Shown: in pieces, positions 63,903 through 64,000 of the stretch | How the letters are laid out: every line of letters starts with the position of its first letter | Numbering within the stretch: the stretch's first letter is position 1 | DNA from: Leptolyngbya sp. 'hensonii' | GTDB lineage: Bacteria; Cyanobacteriota; Cyanobacteriia; GCF-001939115 | NCBI RefSeq assembly: GCF_001939115.1 | Contig: NZ_MQTZ01000017.1 | Span: forward strand, 134,869-198,868 | Direction: 5' to 3' | DNA: 64,000 bases | Translations under genes and position numbers: made by a program | Notes under the pieces: generated by a model | Seen by the model: the letters and a program-made list of their open reading frames with translations, nothing else | The model's database searches: none | What the model was told of the DNA's origin: nothing

Positions 63903-64000
63903 AAAGGTTGCTTTGGTACAGATTTCTTTTCAGGGAGTAGAGACTCCATAACTGATCTTGCCACAGGCCGTCCTCTGCAAATGACTCCTTCACAGATTCC

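Noticed and set aside
1-64000. Mobile element, CRISPR array, tRNA or rRNA
   Set aside because: No transposase, integrase, regular spaced repeats, cloverleaf or rRNA signature was found by eye. A covariance search would settle the tRNA question.

Overview
The window is chromosomal DNA from a phycoerythrin-containing cyanobacterium. The evidence is a set of phycoerythrin rod linkers and bilin lyases, cyanobacterial or chloroplast-type genes (psb29/thf1, rpaA, ccsA, gap2, a TLP40-like cyclophilin), cobalamin-dependent ribonucleotide reductase, and frequent HIP1-type GCGATCGC sites. I cannot name the genus; a filamentous Leptolyngbya-like organism is a guess. No tRNA, rRNA, CRISPR array, transposase or prophage gene was recognised.

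Layout. 1-4305 (minus): a three-gene sensor/regulator set with the architecture and key-residue spacing of RcaE-RcaF-RcaC, the type III chromatic acclimation (CA3) system; the last gene runs off the window. 4565-7129 (plus): a hypothetical protein, an ankyrin protein, a HEAT-repeat protein and a CpcS-type lyase. 7507-12665 (plus): a cpeCDESTR phycoerythrin linker/lyase/activator operon with an extra gene between cpeE and cpeS, encoding a CpcD-type linker domain with a long disordered tail. 12867-13907: a linker whose C-terminus is a pair of coiled-coil repeats instead of a CpcD domain. 13920-28468: mostly housekeeping and photosynthesis genes (rluD-like, psb29, sodB, rpaA, antiporter, GGDEF-EAL protein, gltX, tilS, ccsA). 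28840-38568 (plus): a large BTAD/AAA regulator followed by DUF4242, GNAT, homocysteine methyltransferase, Rieske oxygenase, sterol-desaturase-like, hexapeptide-transferase-like and GH3 genes, a possible uncharacterised biosynthetic locus. 39364-41566: hemE and an epimerase. 41598-48620: a second chromatic-acclimation locus, cpeC-cpeD-cpeR-cpcL-ccaS on minus, divergent from ccaR on plus, with an exact CcaR G-box between them. 48627-63902: sbcD-like, nrdJ, cysE, GH38 mannosidase, hydrolase, gap2, thiL, cyclophilin and hypotheticals.

How it fits together. Two green/red cyanobacteriochrome pathways (Rca and Cca) lie about 40 kb apart, each near its own phycoerythrin linkers and its own cpeR activator. 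The simplest reading is that the cell tunes phycoerythrin rods and CpcL-type membrane-anchored rods to light colour through two systems. The structural genes cpeBA and cpcBA are not in the window. The least familiar pieces are the tailed CpcD-domain protein, the coiled-coil linker and the GH3/Rieske locus.
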